NCBI GenBank assembly: GCA_032622095.1
Contig: CP136066.1
Span: forward strand, 151,420,224 to 151,484,223
Direction of reading: 5' to 3'
DNA length: 64,000 bases
Origin: Siphonodentalium dalli
Lineage: Eukaryota; Mollusca; Scaphopoda; Gadilida; Siphonodentaliidae
Shown here: positions 1 through 11,989 of the stretch, piece after piece
Layout: the number at the start of each line of letters is the position of its first letter
Position numbering within the stretch: position 1 is the first letter of the stretch
Made by a program: the position numbers and the translations under genes
The notes under the pieces: model-generated
What the model saw: only the letters and a program-made list of their open reading frames with translations
Databases searched by the model: none
Told to the model about the DNA's origin: nothing

Positions 1-414
1 ATTTCTTATTGAAATTAACCTTTTTTGCAGTCTTTCCTCCACACTAACATTTACGATCAAACTAAAATTAAATTAACACATTGTATTTGGTTATACGATT
101 AGGCAGAATTTGGAAACAAAGTGATGCCCTAACTATATATATGCCGTATATGTACTGAGTAAAAATCCTTTACATTTTCATTCTATGTTTTTTGGTTATA
201 TGAACAAGCAAAACAAAAAAGCCTTGTATCATACCAGAACCGAAATACAACCGAAGTTACCGCTTCATCGTTCAAAAGGCAGTCTTCCCAATAGGTATAG
301 AACAGCCAGCAACCACAACCTCATCCTATAACTGATGACGGCGACACCGAAAAAATAATCATCTTCGCAACCATGCAGAGAGAATCTTCAGAATCTAGCT
401 GTTGCTAAAAACGA

Positions 415-905
415 TCTTCTACGATGGAACATTCGAAAAAAGTCCAAATATATTCGTCCAACTTCAAACCATACATGCATTCGTCATCGGAAATGTGTCC
501 TCTGGTGTATGGTTTACTTACAAAATAAAACTCAACGCGTATACAAAAGATTCTTCAACCCGGTGAAACAGAAGGCATGCAGCAGAACTATAGACATCAC
601 AATCCGAAACTCAAGGCAACGACCAAAAGACCCTCATAACTCGAGCTCTAGCCCTTCTCAAGCACGGAATACCTGTCTCGATGGTTAGTGATGCCTGGTT
701 CTCGATAGACAGTGATGACTGGTTCCAAGCTCTGGAAGACTATACTGCAACTAACAACACTGCATGTTCTTGGAGCAAATATTACCGAATTCACCGATTA
801 CATGACATAATATTGGGTAGAAGGGAGCCATGGGCGCCAAGTGTGGAATCATCACAACACCATAGCCCCAAGAACAACTAACCACGTTGAAGGATGGGAC
901 TCTAC
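415..905 (+). pseudogene. MULE (Mutator-like) transposase remnant
   Basis: Broken frames retain two hallmark blocks of MULE/FLYWCH-type transposases. The first is FYDGTFEKSPNIFVQLQTIH near 417-476 (the DGTF...P..F.QL.TIHA block around the first catalytic Asp). The second, near 806-895, reads YWVEGS and then VWNHHNTIAPRTTNHVEGWD (the WNxxN...PRTNNxxEGWH block near the end of the domain). Frames change and stops occur between them, and the middle catalytic region is not recognisable, so the gene is dead. No ends were identified. Confidence 0.75.
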
Positions 906-997
906 TGTTCCCACCCGAACATTCTCATGATGATATATTTCATGAAGCAAGAACAGACCTTCCAAGAAGCAACCATCATCCCCCATGCGAGCAGGTT

Positions 998-1880
998 CAA
1001 TTGAAATTTTGCAAAAATGTAGCTTGTATTAATAGAAAAGCGTCGAACCATGCAGCTGGTGCAGAACTTGGTAGATTCTCCGTATTTCATGACGCGGTTT
1101 TTTAAGAGTTTCAAATATAGGAATAAAATTTCTAAGTCAGAGCGTCGTATATTAGTTTATGCGGCCTACGTTGAATTAAATAATTCGAAATTACCGTGGA
1201 AGGTATTACTGAGGAAGTGTGGAATTCAAGAACAAGAACTGATAAAAAAAACATGAAAATAGAGCACATTAACTGTTTTGTGAAGGACGTGTTTGATGAT
1301 ACGAGAGCAACCGGTGGTAATAAACTAAGAACGTATCGCATTTAAAACGCAGATATGAGGTGAAACCGTATATTACCAATACCAAATCAGTTGACGCGAG
1401 AATTCTCTTCACAAGGTTACGCGTAAGTAATCACAAGCTTGAGATTGAGAAGGGAAGACACAAACAGCCCCCGTCAGAAATAGAGGATAGAATATTTCCT
1501 GTCTGTAAGACAAACTCGGTTGAGACCTAATCACACTTTGTTATGAATTGTCCGACACACGAAAACATTCGCCGCAATAGGCGAGTATATAACCAATTTC
1601 CATAGAATGACAGAAGACAATAAATTTCATTTTATAATGGAAAATAGGCACATTGTCACCATAAATATCATATGTGACTTTATCCGTTGCTTCTTTGGAA
1701 AACGGCAGAGTTTATCAAGTGCATAATAATTATAAGAACAACTTATGAGTGAGTATGTAGAATATAAATTTTGCCTTTCGGGTTTTTGTTTAATTCATGC
1801 TATTATTGTACATTATATTGTATGTTATATGTTTAAACTGCCCATTGATGTGTTATTGCAATAAAATCTTGTATCTTGTA
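998..1880 (+). pseudogene. Non-LTR retrotransposon, C-terminus of reverse-transcriptase ORF and 3' end
   Basis: The conceptual translation contains NRKASNHAAGAELGRF, the counterpart of the (S/T)N..V..ELGRYP motif after the RT domain of CR1/jockey-type ORF2 proteins. It is followed by KLRTYR and a tail, IVTINIICDFIRCFF. Several stops and frameshifts interrupt it. The 3' untranslated region ends with the short repeat CTTGTATCTTGTA at about 1868-1880, a typical LINE 3' tail. The same family is present on the opposite strand at 4.1-5.3 kb. Confidence 0.7.
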
Positions 1881-2224
1881 CCCCCTGAGAGCAGGTGGGA
1901 AGCTTGTGTCACGAAAGATGGGGTATACCGAAAAGTATAGACAATGCCAGAGGGTATTCGGCGCAGGAAACATCGACGTTCTTGAATATATGGACTCCGT
2001 TTCCAACAGCATCCAAAATCAACGTGTATATATGTTATATATATGTAATGTTGATATATATATTCATCTCAGTCAATTAAAAAAAAAAAATCCGACATCA
2101 CCATCAATGCAATCCCTGCCGAAATTCGACATCACTACCAATTCCCGGTGACAATTGTGCTAAAAGCTGTAGTCTGCAACTTTGTGATGCTAAAAATTAT
2201 GACACCTATCGGAACACCTATAAT

Positions 2225-3178
2225 ATGGAAATGGACAACATCAGGACGGAAACAAAAGAAATACAACAGAAGCTGGAAAATGCAATACATACATATTATC
2301 ACAACAGTGTGTTGATCCGTGTCATGGTATCACATCGAGTTGAGGTGGGCAGATTGCCGGATAAAACGAACAAGTTTTATCCGGCAATCTGCCCACCTCA
2401 ACGAGACGTGATGCGACCACACGGACCAACCCACTGCTGTGATAAAAGGTTTATTATATGACGCCCAGTTTACTATAATAACCAGTTAATTGCCGATTTT
2501 GTTTCACTTCAGCGGTTCTATTTTTTTTCACCAGAGTTTATATTTTAAAGGATAAATAGTTCGTCGACTTTAATTCGGCAGATCTCGGGAATTTCCGTAG
2601 GAGTGTGATCTGATTTGATCCAGGTAAATCTCACTCAGTGTGATCCGATGATTTGGATTAGATCCTCAAACAATAGTGGTATTTAGGGAAGAATAGTCAT
2701 AGTCATATAATAAAAGATATGATGACAACACCACCGGAAATGAATATTCGCGAGATTGAATCAACGAGATGTAACAACATAGTAGTATGTAATATACCCG
2801 AAGTTTCCGAAAATGCTGGTGTAGAAAAAGAAAAGGATTGGAAGACAATATCACGAACAATAAAGGAGATGACTACATATGAACCAGAGTTAGAAGTTGT
2901 TTACTTCTACAGACTCGGCAATAAATGTGACTAAGATCGACCAGTAAAACTTATACTGAAAACTAAATCTACTAGAGACAGCATCATAAGAGAAGCCATT
3001 GTGTACAACAGGAAACATCTGGAGGTTAACGGAAATAAAAAAATATATATTTTAACAAAGAACTAACGAGAAATGAAATGGAAATACTGTACGAACTGAG
3101 ATCGCAGTTAAAGACAATACAGCGCGATAACACAGAGAAATGTTTTAAAATTGAACATGGACAAATTAATGAAATGTA
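2225..3178 (+). pseudogene. Non-LTR retrotransposon ORF1-like protein, copy A
   Basis: The frame starts MEMDNIRTETKEIQQKLENA (a short coiled coil). It is split at 2287 by a 429-bp insertion and resumes at 2717 with NIREIESTRCNNIVVCNIPE, then EVVYFYRLG and RPVKLILKTKSTRDSIIREA. The pattern NNIV..NIPE ... RLG ... RP.K..L.....R is that of the RRM-like domain of LINE ORF1 proteins, which bind the element's RNA. A stop follows NKCD and the end is frameshifted. It is non-functional. Confidence 0.65.
2288..2716 (+). mobile_element. 429-bp insertion with long hairpin, in copy A only
   Basis: Copy B reads AATGCAATACAAGATATG without interruption, so this segment is a clean insertion in A. At its left end it holds a hairpin. 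Perfect 29-bp arms around 2339-2402 flank the 6-nt loop GAACAA, and imperfect arms extend it to about 2298-2440. The remaining ~270 bp look unique and non-coding. No clear target duplication is visible at the junctions. Confidence 0.6.
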
Positions 3179-3187
3179 AGACACAAA

Positions 3188-4100
3188 CTAATGTTTGTGA
3201 CGTCTATAAATGTAAATATCGTATATGTAATTACGGGAACTAAGAGTCGGTTTGACTCGTTCCGACATTAAAATGATGATGACGATGATATATCGGAAAC
3301 AATAGGTGCATGCATGCCAGGTGAACTCTGTAACGTTTGCTCCGCATATTTGCATGAAAATCCCCATTAAGAAACGGATGTTGATTTGCTTGCATTCAGA
3401 CAATTGTGTTAGTATTATTATATCATTATCAAAGTAGAGAAACTTAAAGATGCATTGACACCCATATATAACTTCATAACATCATACTTGATCTGAAAGT
3501 TCGCATCACTATTTTCCCTCCACAAGACGAGTTCGCCCATCTGGGAATGCGGTAATAATCCCGGTCATCGTCCTCATAGTCCCACTCATTGTGTACGTCC
3601 AAGCGCTGTCCCATCCGTTTCCAGAAACAAATTCAACGAATCTGAGATATTGCCTTGTAGGGTTATGAGCATTTCCGCGAGAAGTGAATTATATATCGGG
3701 CTAAAACCGCACAAGGAAGTTGTAGGTGATTTGACATATTATCCCAAAGATCAGATTGCGAATCACTTGAATGTGATTGAATCATTGGTTGGTTCTGAGT
3801 TTATTTGTCCACAGGAAGACATCGTGTGTAAAGCTTTATTGATAAATGTCAACGAGCAACGTCATGTGTATTTACATAACTCAAAACATATTACATAGCT
3901 TTTTTAGATCACAAACAACTTGAGTATAAGAGCATTATTCAGTTGAGATTTCACATGCTTTTGATTTGACGTATAGCATGCACAACCAAATATATATTTA
4001 CTTGTAGACTTCTTGAGTCGAAGTAGTTCTGATTAATTGCTTTGAAACAGGCCCAATAGGTGGATTTAAGATTTTGCTGAACGTACTTGCTCTCAGAAGG
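3188..4100. other. Non-coding remainder of duplicated segment, with one unassigned frame
   Basis: No recognisable gene. An 82-codon frame at 3650-3898 (contains ISARSELYIGLKPHKEVVGD) is kept in copy B as a broken frame. Conservation reflects the recent duplication and is not by itself evidence of function. A short (GATA)n run at 4110-4130 marks the tail of the adjacent minus-strand LINE. Confidence 0.4.
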
Positions 4101-5259
4101 TAGAGTATAGATAGATAGATAGATAGATAGTTTAGTGACATAAAACATCCACACGAGACCGATGTCAAAATAACAAATATATATAACAATGTCAACAATG
4201 ATTCAACATAATACATATACTGTAGTAACTATTTCATTATTATATCAGCAGAATCTGACCTTTCTTTGAAAAATGTCCGGACCATGTTGCAGATTATGTT
4301 GCATGTATGAGGCTCGTTATTTTGCATTATATATTGGAATTTTTGGCCATCATTCAATCCAATAAATTTATCACTCATCATCCCTATCGCACAAAAGAAG
4401 TGTTTACGCATCTTATCATATGTGTTGCAGCGCATAAGGAGGTGTTCTTCATTCTCAACCTCCATGTTACATTTCCTACAAATTATTTCATCAAGTGACA
4501 CTTTTGGCCCTTTTCAATTTCCAAGTTATGATTACTTGTTTACAAAACATAATTTTTGTGTCGATATTCTGGACAATATTAAGATAAGGTTCTTGTGTAT
4601 AATGTTGTTTGACAACACGGTACGTCCTTAACTTATTCGCGCCCGAACATTTGTCATCGTTGAAAATATCAGTTTTATAATTCTCTATGTGGATTTCTTT
4701 CAATTTGATTTTAATGTCATTTTTCTGTTTGTGAATTGAGGCATTGGGAACAATTTCATTTAATTTTGGAATGCCGAGTCTCACTGATTCATGTTCAGGG
4801 ATGACAAATTCATCACTGGACATAGCTGCAGTATAGATGAGTGAATGTGGATCTGATTAAGAAATTCGCGTTGACAGCTCTGGATAGAGCATCGATCACT
4901 ATCGGGTATCTCCCGAGCTCGGCCCTAACTGCATGGTTTGACGCCTGTTTGCTAACTCCGAGTACAGACTTACACAACTTTATGTGAGTAATTTCACACG
5001 GTATTGTGTTTAATCTGTTCAAATTAATATCTGAAGCCCCTATCTCACATCCGTAAAGAATAATTGGCTTGATGAGTTTGTCATAGAGTTTAACCCACAA
5101 ATCAACAGAGAATAGAGAATGTTCTCGAAGAGACTTTCTCAACGAGAATACTGCCTTCAAATTATTACTCTCAAATACTGCAATTACAGTTTTGATGATA
5201 AATAAACATAGATATGTGCCTTGATCTAGCTCAAGGTCACTAATTAAGCATATTTTCAT
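4101..5259 (-). pseudogene. Non-LTR retrotransposon, RT-ORF C-terminus and 3' end
   Basis: Reading on the minus strand, 5259-4813 encodes the thumb/end of RT: SLREHSLFSVDLWVKLYDK, IKPIILYGCEIG and VSKQASNHAVRAELGRYPI. A frameshift near 4815 leads to 4823-4491 (KLRTYRVVKQHYTQEPYL) and another near 4500 to a zinc-knuckle-like CRKCNMEVENEEHLLMRC (C-x2-C-x8-H-x4-C). These are the standard C-terminal elements of CR1/jockey-group ORF2. The endonuclease and most of RT are missing (5' truncation) and two frameshifts break the rest. The 3' end is a (TATC)n tail at about 4130-4105. A second copy of the 3' end lies at 24768-24902. Confidence 0.8.
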
Positions 5260-6302
5260 TGACGTTGTGTCGAAATATAGTCATGTGGATGTTGCATACA
5301 ATATACAGGTTACAACGATCACAAAGCGAATATCGGATTAGGGCTCCGCGAAGCTTCGAGATTCGATTTGATTAGTAGTATATATGTTTCGCGTATATGT
5401 GGCTTAGTGAAAATAAACAAATATAATTTCCAGGTATAAAGACAGACTATGCCACAGAGTATATGTAGGCAATTTTAGTTAAGATGAGAATTTATTGAAG
5501 TTATAGTCTATGGTACTCCTTTGTATTTTGATAAATTTCTTTCATAGTATAGCACCATGCGTTATTGTGATAAACTTGAAATATTCGTGTTTCATCACTT
5601 GGCAACTATGACTACTATTTTAAGACACAGACAATAGGATCTACATATATTACCCACTTATCTAAGAATGGCTCTCATGTACTTTTTTCGTAGTGAATTT
5701 TGACAGATTAGATGTTGTAGATATGCAAATAAATGATAATCGGTCACATTCGTGAGACTGCTCTGATTACATGTATTTCTTCTTTTGGAAAAGGTCATAT
5801 AATCAATACACCCATATTAAATCCCATTTAACTTTTTAATAACACATATATCACACGATTCAAGATAAACATTATAGATAAAACTGCGTTATTTTTCTGT
5901 TTCTGGGCGCCCAAAAAGTCCAGATTTAATCGTTGTATGCTGGGACCCTGATATTGCTTGCTCTCTTGCGATGAACTTAGAGCGAATTCGTACATCTCTT
6001 ATCAAAAGTTTCCCTTATAATCTGAAATCATTATTCCTCGCTCGAATCGGATTTTAACGGACTATGGATATGTTATAGATGATACATTCCTCTCCAAAAA
6101 TGGAATAAACAAACTTAGTCCAAATATTTTTTCTAGGTTGACGTAAAATTTGAGTTTATCGACCAGACTATAAGCATATATAAATGAGCCCGTTAATCAT
6201 TCACTCGATGATATTTTGGATGGCGTTAGAATCGAACCAATATCGCAACTGGAATTTCAAACAACAGACCTGTATCAATTCAAATGAACACATCATAATC
6301 TC
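5260..6302. other. No gene seen
   Basis: AT-rich sequence with stops in all frames. I see no RNA gene, ordered repeat or recognisable transposon end in it. Confidence 0.5.
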
Positions 6303-6625
6303 GCTAAAGGGGTCACTCTCACCAAAACAGTGCTAAAGGGTACACATGTTTTGAAAATGTGCTGAAGGGTACACAGGTTTTGAAATGTCGTTCTAAATGA
6401 CGTTTAGTTTTCGTATCTGCCATGGTTTCTGTTAGAGAATAATTGTTTAAGTTCCAATGAGCATTACAATTAACTGAAAAGAAACTGCTAATGGGCGCCA
6501 GACTTTCAGAAACACAGTTTAAGTAACGGTGTTAGTGCCGATCACAAACCCTGTGTACCCTTCGGTACATTTTCAAACCCTGTGTACCCTTCAACACTTT
6601 TTTTGGTGAGAGTGACCCCTTCAGC
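6303..6625. mobile_element. 323-bp MITE with 9-bp target duplication (Mutator-type)
   Basis: The terminal inverted repeats read GCTAAAGGGGTCACTCTCAC on the left and GCTGAAGGGGTCACTCTCAC as the reverse complement of the right end. Inner imperfect repeats contain CTGTGTACCCTT. The element is flanked by an exact 9-bp direct repeat CATAATCTC (6294-6302 and 6626-6634). Nine-bp duplications are characteristic of Mutator-like elements. It has no coding capacity. Confidence 0.8.
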
Positions 6626-6634
6626 CATAATCTC

Positions 6635-7330
6635 ATGACAGTGATTTCCATTATCATTGGTCAATTATGTGGGCGGGCAGGATTAATATCATATACCGCT
6701 CCGAACTTCAATAGTTGGTCTTTGTCAATCGAAATGAAGGTATAATGTGACTCAATCTCCTGTTACTATTGATATCTAAACTCTTATTTCTTAATATATA
6801 TACCTGTTGGATTATCAAAAGGACATACGCTACAATCAATATCGGGTTTAAAACGTTTGGTACGCAAGACTATATATTCTGCCATGGTGCATAATTCGTT
6901 CGAATAAATATCGCGCATATAACGATAACAGCCGTGATTGGCTTTAAATAAAACGGTAACACACTATAAGTTGTGATTGCGATGCTAATTAATGCTCCAA
7001 ACGATATGGTTGTACATGTAGAGAATAATCAATTGGTTCCGAGAATTACGTTAAATAATTCGCGAGAGACATCTGTAACAAACGAATGCGCGTTGAAATC
7101 CTGAACGTTCAGACGACCATGATTCAATCATAAGTTGAAGGATTTCCGTTGTAGGAAGTAACCGCTATAGTTGGACTGTGCATGCTCATGTCAATATCGC
7201 AAGTCAAAAATAATATCAATCACTGTTTCATTTTAGATTCGAAATCGTGACGTATCATTGCATGGATACCTCCAATTGAGACGTATACTCGCCGTCGTGT
7301 GCACGTAAAATCGTAGCTGGAAAGATCACA
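6635..7330. other. No gene seen
   Basis: AT-rich intergenic sequence without recognisable features. The minisatellite follows immediately. Confidence 0.5.
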
Positions 7331-7716
7331 GGGTAGTCAATCACATGCTTACATAGGGTAGTCAATCACATGCTTACATAGGGTAGTCAATCACATGCTT
7401 ACGGGATCATAGGGTAGTCAATCACATGCTCACATAGGGTAGTCAATCACATGCTTACATAGGGTAGTCAATCACATGCTTACGGGATCATAGGGTAGTC
7501 AATCACATGTTTACGGGATCATAGGGTAGTCAATCACATGCTTACGGGATCATAGGGTAGTCAATCACATGCTTACATAGGGTAGTCAATCACATGCTTA
7601 CATAGGGTAGTCAATCACATGCTTACGGGATCATAGGGTAGTCAATCACATGCTTACGTGGTCATAGGGTAGTCAATCACATGCTCACGGGATCATAGGG
7701 TAGTCAATCGCATGCT
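7331..7716 (+). repeat. Minisatellite, 14 copies of a 25/31-bp unit
   Basis: The core GGGTAGTCAATCACATGCTT recurs 14 times (starts 7331, 7356, 7381, 7412, 7437, 7462, 7493, 7524, 7555, 7580, 7605, 7636, 7667, 7698). Two unit lengths occur: 25 bp (joined by ACATA) and 31 bp (joined by ACGGGATCATA). They are mixed, with runs such as 25-25-31 appearing twice, which suggests block duplication. Copies are almost identical, so the expansion is recent. Confidence 0.95.
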
Positions 7717-8044
7717 TACGAACAATCTACGATATCATCACGTACGACGACATCGCAATTGTGTGAACAAACTATATCCACGATTTTTTCGGGCCCGATT
7801 CCTCATCTTACGATTGAATCGTGGTCGTCCGAACGTTCATTTAGTGCACGAGTTTCTCGCCTCGAGTGAATTATTTAACGTAATGCTCTATTTATTACAC
7901 TTCTGCTTCAATTTGGTTCGCCAAATATGATTAATACACCCAGAATTAATGCATGGAAGTCCCGATGTGGAGAAAGATCAACCATCGAAAACTCAGTCTA
8001 GATCGGTCAATGACATCACGAGAAATGACATAATTCGCGGGGTC

Positions 8045-8450
8045 ATGGCGCTATTCCGAAGATTCTCTATTACGAATGTTCGCTATTCCGAAGGTTCTCT
8101 ATTCCGAAGGTTCGCTATTCCGATTTTTTTTGTCATAAACGAGGACCCTTTCTCCTCGACGGTCTGCGTTACAAATATATGCCATGCATCTTAGCGTGGA
8201 TATATGATGTATATTCTAGCGTTTATGACATGCGTGTGGGGTGACGTAAATGGTTATTGAGAAAATAACGCGACATTAAACATGTTAGAATAGGAGTGTA
8301 TTTATGTACTTTGGGAATACTATAGTATAGTATATTCTATTCCATATATTGTTTTTTTTTAAATACATATACGCCCAGAATGGTGAACTTTCGGAATAGC
8401 GAACCTTCGGAATAAAAAACCTCCAGAATAAAGGATCTTCGGACTAGAGT
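8045..8450. mobile_element. Inverted-repeat element with ATTCCGAAGGTTCGC termini
   Basis: Several copies of a motif like CTATTCCGAAGGTTCGCTAT lie at 8047-8130. Their reverse complements (GGAATAGCGAACCTTCGGAA and relatives) lie at 8393-8445, with ~260 bp of unrelated AT-rich sequence between. Tandem short motifs inside the terminal repeats make this a foldback-like arrangement. No protein is encoded. Confidence 0.6.
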
Positions 8451-8609
8451 GACATTACTATTTTTAATTAACGGCGTTTACAATGGAAATCGCACATAGG
8501 AGTGTAATAAATTGTTATCATTTATACTCACTACGAATGCTCGAGTGCCAATTTAAATAAAACACACACACATTGTAATTGTGAAAAAGTGAATGATATA
8601 TGTTTATGA

Positions 8610-9031
8610 TGATTAATCAGAATGCACGCTCCCAAATTCTATTTCTTTGGCTTCGGGGGTAAAACATATTTGATTTGCGTCGAGGAACCCACCCATCAAA
8701 GCTCAGAGTGATGATATATCGATTTATGAAATTTGTTATTAATGGAGATATGTACTTATTTATGGCCTGGAAAAAATCATCAAGGCGACGGTCTCGGACA
8801 AAATTGCGGATGAATATGGATAACTCTAAAATCAAGTGGTAATATACGGCCAAATTTCGTGATACTGTGATAATACGGCCATTTTCGTTGAACAACATGT
8901 TCATAAATAATACGTTTTGGAAATATTATGCCATAGTTGACAGTGGTTATAGCACTATTTTGAAGAAATGTTGTTGTTGTTGTTGTAACTTGATGATTTT
9001 GGGAACCGTCTGATCGGATTGAGTACCTATA
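8610..9031. mobile_element. MITE of the AAAGGTACTCAATCCGAT family (copy 1)
   Basis: It shares the internal block TTGGCTTCGGGGGTAAAA ... CCCACCCATCAAAGCTCAGA with copies near 12.0, 24.5, 25.2, 32.2, 32.5 and 57.5 kb. The right end CGGATTGAGTACCT is kept; the left terminus is eroded. The complete family members begin TTAAAGGTACTCAATCCG and end with its reverse complement. Confidence 0.7.
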
Positions 9032-9186
9032 ATGTTCATATTTTCATTATCAATAACTCTCCAATAAACAACAGGCTAAATTTCGCTATTGGAGATCCAT
9101 CAATAATGAATATAAAAACAACGTATATATATCTCCACGTGCTGCTTAGTGCTGATGTTTTTTTTACAGAATCTACTATATATTTT

Positions 9187-9739
9187 GAGACTTCCGTATA
9201 TATATATATGTGTGTGTGTATGTATATCCTTTATAGACTCGAAAACGGCTCCACCGATTGAGCCCAAACTTGCTACCTAGGGGTGCTTTTGTCCGGGAAG
9301 TATCATGGATGGGTCAAACTGTGACCCCGATCTGACCTTGATCTTCAAAATGTTCAATTAAAGGTGAAATCGGGTAAAACTGGCGGATTTCGACGAAATT
9401 TGATACCTAGGGATACTTTTGTCCGGGGAGTGTTTTGGACGGGTAAAATCGTTACCATGACCTGACCTTGACCTTCAAAATGGTCAATTCAAGGCCAAAT
9501 CGGGTAAAACTGGCGGATTTCGACAAAATTTTATACCTAGGAATGCTTTTGTCCGGGGAGTGTATTGGACGGTTCAAATCACGACCCGACCTGACCTTGA
9601 CCTTCAAGATTGTCAATTCAAGGTCAAATCGGGTCCAATTTCACATGCGCCCGTGTCCTTGTTCATATACGCTCATATAGTCATGTTTCTGACAAAGGCA
9701 TGGGACGAATCCCACCAGTGGCGGGCTAATCTGCTAGTT
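9187..9739 (+). mobile_element. Tandem 130-bp repeats with Helitron-like 3' end
   Basis: Three tandem units of about 130 bp share CTTTTGTCCGGG (at 9285, 9415, 9545) and TCAAGGTCAAATCGGGT. They are preceded by GACTCGAAAACGGCTCCACC, a block common beside animal Helitrons. The right end has a short hairpin CCCACCAGTGGCGGG, then CTAATCTGCTAGT, matching the Helitron hairpin plus CTRR followed by T. The 5' TC end and any Rep/helicase gene were not found, so this is a non-autonomous candidate. Confidence 0.4.
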
Positions 9740-10057
9740 TTTTACATTTTCTACACCACTGCGAGTTCTTTTTTGTGGGGTGGGGGTCTCTGTGGCGCTG
9801 TGTTATGTGCCTACTTGTCAGGCAAACGCATGAAAATACTTGCATGACTATGCATTCGTGTCTCAACGGCATAGCGAATGTCCACAGAGCATCTATAAAA
9901 TACATAGCACACGAGTATACAGATTATAATAATTGATAACGCTCTTTATTTCTACCGCTTTCCTGCAACGAATTCATCAACGCTCTGTATGAGAGACGAC
10001 AATTAATTGGGTGTTTACACCATAAAAACTTCTTATTAATAGGTTCATGCATGCGGT

Positions 10058-10570
10058 TAGATCATGCCATGAATATATACAGCTACGCCCGTAGAGATCA
10101 TATTCCAGCATTACAAAACCTGGCAACTTTTTGCTGTTCTGCATGACAGGGAAAACACGACATGGAATATATTTCTTTGTTATAACCTCGGACTAGTCCC
10201 AGTTGTAACACTAGGACTTGTTCCTCAATAATCTACTTAACAGTAGGGGTGTCCCAGCTCGAGATTGTTGTTGGTTTTTTGTTTTTGTGTGTGACTTTTG
10301 CGAGATGATATCATAATAAACATTGAATCATTTACCCGGGATAAATTCCCTGATTGTATACATATGAAACGCAAAGCAAAATCGCACACATAGTCACTTA
10401 AATCGTACTATTTCGAGTTGGAACCTTCACCTGCAGTGAACTACGTTATTAAGGAACAGGTATTAACTAAGAAATGTATTGCATGCACTGTTTTTGCAAT
10501 GTTATAAACTTCCCTGTCACAACATGAACAAGCTTCCGGGTTTTGTGCTGGTGGACTTTTTCATAAATAC
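10058..10570. mobile_element. TAGATCATGCCATGAAT TIR element (copy 1, right end eroded)
   Basis: The left end TAGATCATGCCATGAAT and the block ACGCCCGTAGAGATCATATT match the complete copy at 21792-22289. The right inverted end survives only as GGGTTTTGTGCTGGTGGA near 10538-10555. Non-coding. Confidence 0.6.
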
Positions 10571-10995
10571 AGCCAAAAATGAAAAGAGATTTTCGACAAA
10601 GAATTTCTCTGGATCTATTCAGCGAAAATTATATCTTGAGTTTCAATTATCATCATCTTCATATATAGAATCTGAAAAATTATTATAAGAGACGACAAAA
10701 TCAATGGATTTAATACATTTGAGAATTTGAAAATATTATTTTCTTGTCTGTTACTTTCGGTACAAACAACTGCTAGAATAAATTAATAGATTTCACACAA
10801 CACTCCAACATTATAACCAAATTTACCTATTGTCTTGGTTCTGTGAGATGAGGCTTCATGTGTATCACAATGTTGAGTTAATTTTTTAATTGCATAATAT
10901 AACATCATACCCCCATATATTATAATGAACAATAAAGTAGTTACAAATAATCTAGCCCAATGGAAACAAATTTTTATATGCAGTGGGTCCATTCA

Positions 10996-11965
10996 AGCAG
11001 GAAGCAATCAATTGCATGGAATTAGGCTACAGAGTTAAGAGATATGGTGGTTACGGGTAGTTGCCTTTCTAAATGAAAATCATCATTATAATTCAGGAAT
11101 CAAGAATAATTAAGTCTCCTTTATTGATCTCCAGATATGATATCATGATATATGAACTGCACTTTTGAAAAAAATCTATTTTACAAAAGTTCTTGTTACC
11201 CGAAAACAGTGAAATGTTAAATATTTTGCATGCCATAAAAGTAAAGTAAATGAGGTTGTAATTTCCAACGGGTCGATGGTTCTTAAATAATAATCGCTTG
11301 TACCAAATTTCACAAATAAATTCCTGACAGATTTGAAGAAAATCCATTTTGAAATACCAGGACATTTTGGCAAAACATGGGTCTGACCCTTAACAGTATC
11401 ATGTTGTCCCACCAGCATCATAGCAATTCAGCAGGACTCACCAAGAGTATAGGAAATTAGCAGGACCACTTAACTTGGAGTGCATGTGGTATACCAGCCA
11501 ACGAGGGCCGTGATCGGGGAGCGACGGGGACCAAAGCGTGGATTTTTTTTAGACCGTTCAAATTAATCAACGTGAATTTACAACATTTCCGACCTTACAA
11601 CAGAGGAGATATAGATGACACTATGTAGTTTTTGTTTGTTTGTTGTTTAATTGGTTTGTTTTTTAGTTATTTTTATAATATAGGCCGCCAAATAAGTAAC
11701 TAAATTTCACATAAGTAATCTTACTCCTTTTTATTTTCACACAAATTTAAGCCTGTTGATTTGTTTTCTGACAAGGTATACACCATGCATAGTTATGGAC
11801 TGAATATAAGTATGAAGCTGATAGCCTTAAATATTAGTGTAAACATGTATTTATTTTCCAATCCTGATAGCATGCATGTAGTAAATAACATCAATTCAAA
11901 CAAACGTAAATACAATAGTGAATGTATACATACACGGAATGATTGAATAGGGGATTAAACAGCAA
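10996..11965 (+). repeat. Duplicated segment C (pair of 17577-18640)
   Basis: It starts CAAGCAGGAAGCAATCAA and continues GAATTAGGCTACAGAGTTAA. It matches 17577-18640 over almost its full length in the same orientation. Copy C lacks a ~100-bp stretch present in the other copy (after AGATATGGTGG). Neither copy has a plausible reading frame. Confidence 0.7.
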
Positions 11966-11989
11966 GTCCAGTGGCCTAGTAATGTGTTA

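Larger units (their letters stand above)
1396..4092 (+). repeat. Duplicated segment, copy A
   Basis: This segment is highly similar to 12410-17572 in the same orientation. Both copies hold the LINE 3' end, the junction to a 5' region beginning around CTGAGAGCAGGTG, an ORF1-like frame, and the same downstream non-coding sequence ending GCTGAACGTACTTGC. Copy A carries one insertion absent from copy B (2288-2716) and lacks both insertions seen in B. Because the LINE tail to ORF1 junction is shared, the unit was duplicated as a whole. Confidence 0.8.

Noticed and set aside
4813-5259. A 148-codon host gene
   Set aside because: It carries the post-RT motif of a LINE, is 5' truncated, and continues in other frames to a LINE zinc knuckle and (TATC)n tail.
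7331-7716. CRISPR-like array
   Set aside because: The units are contiguous with no unique spacers; an ordinary minisatellite in eukaryotic DNA.
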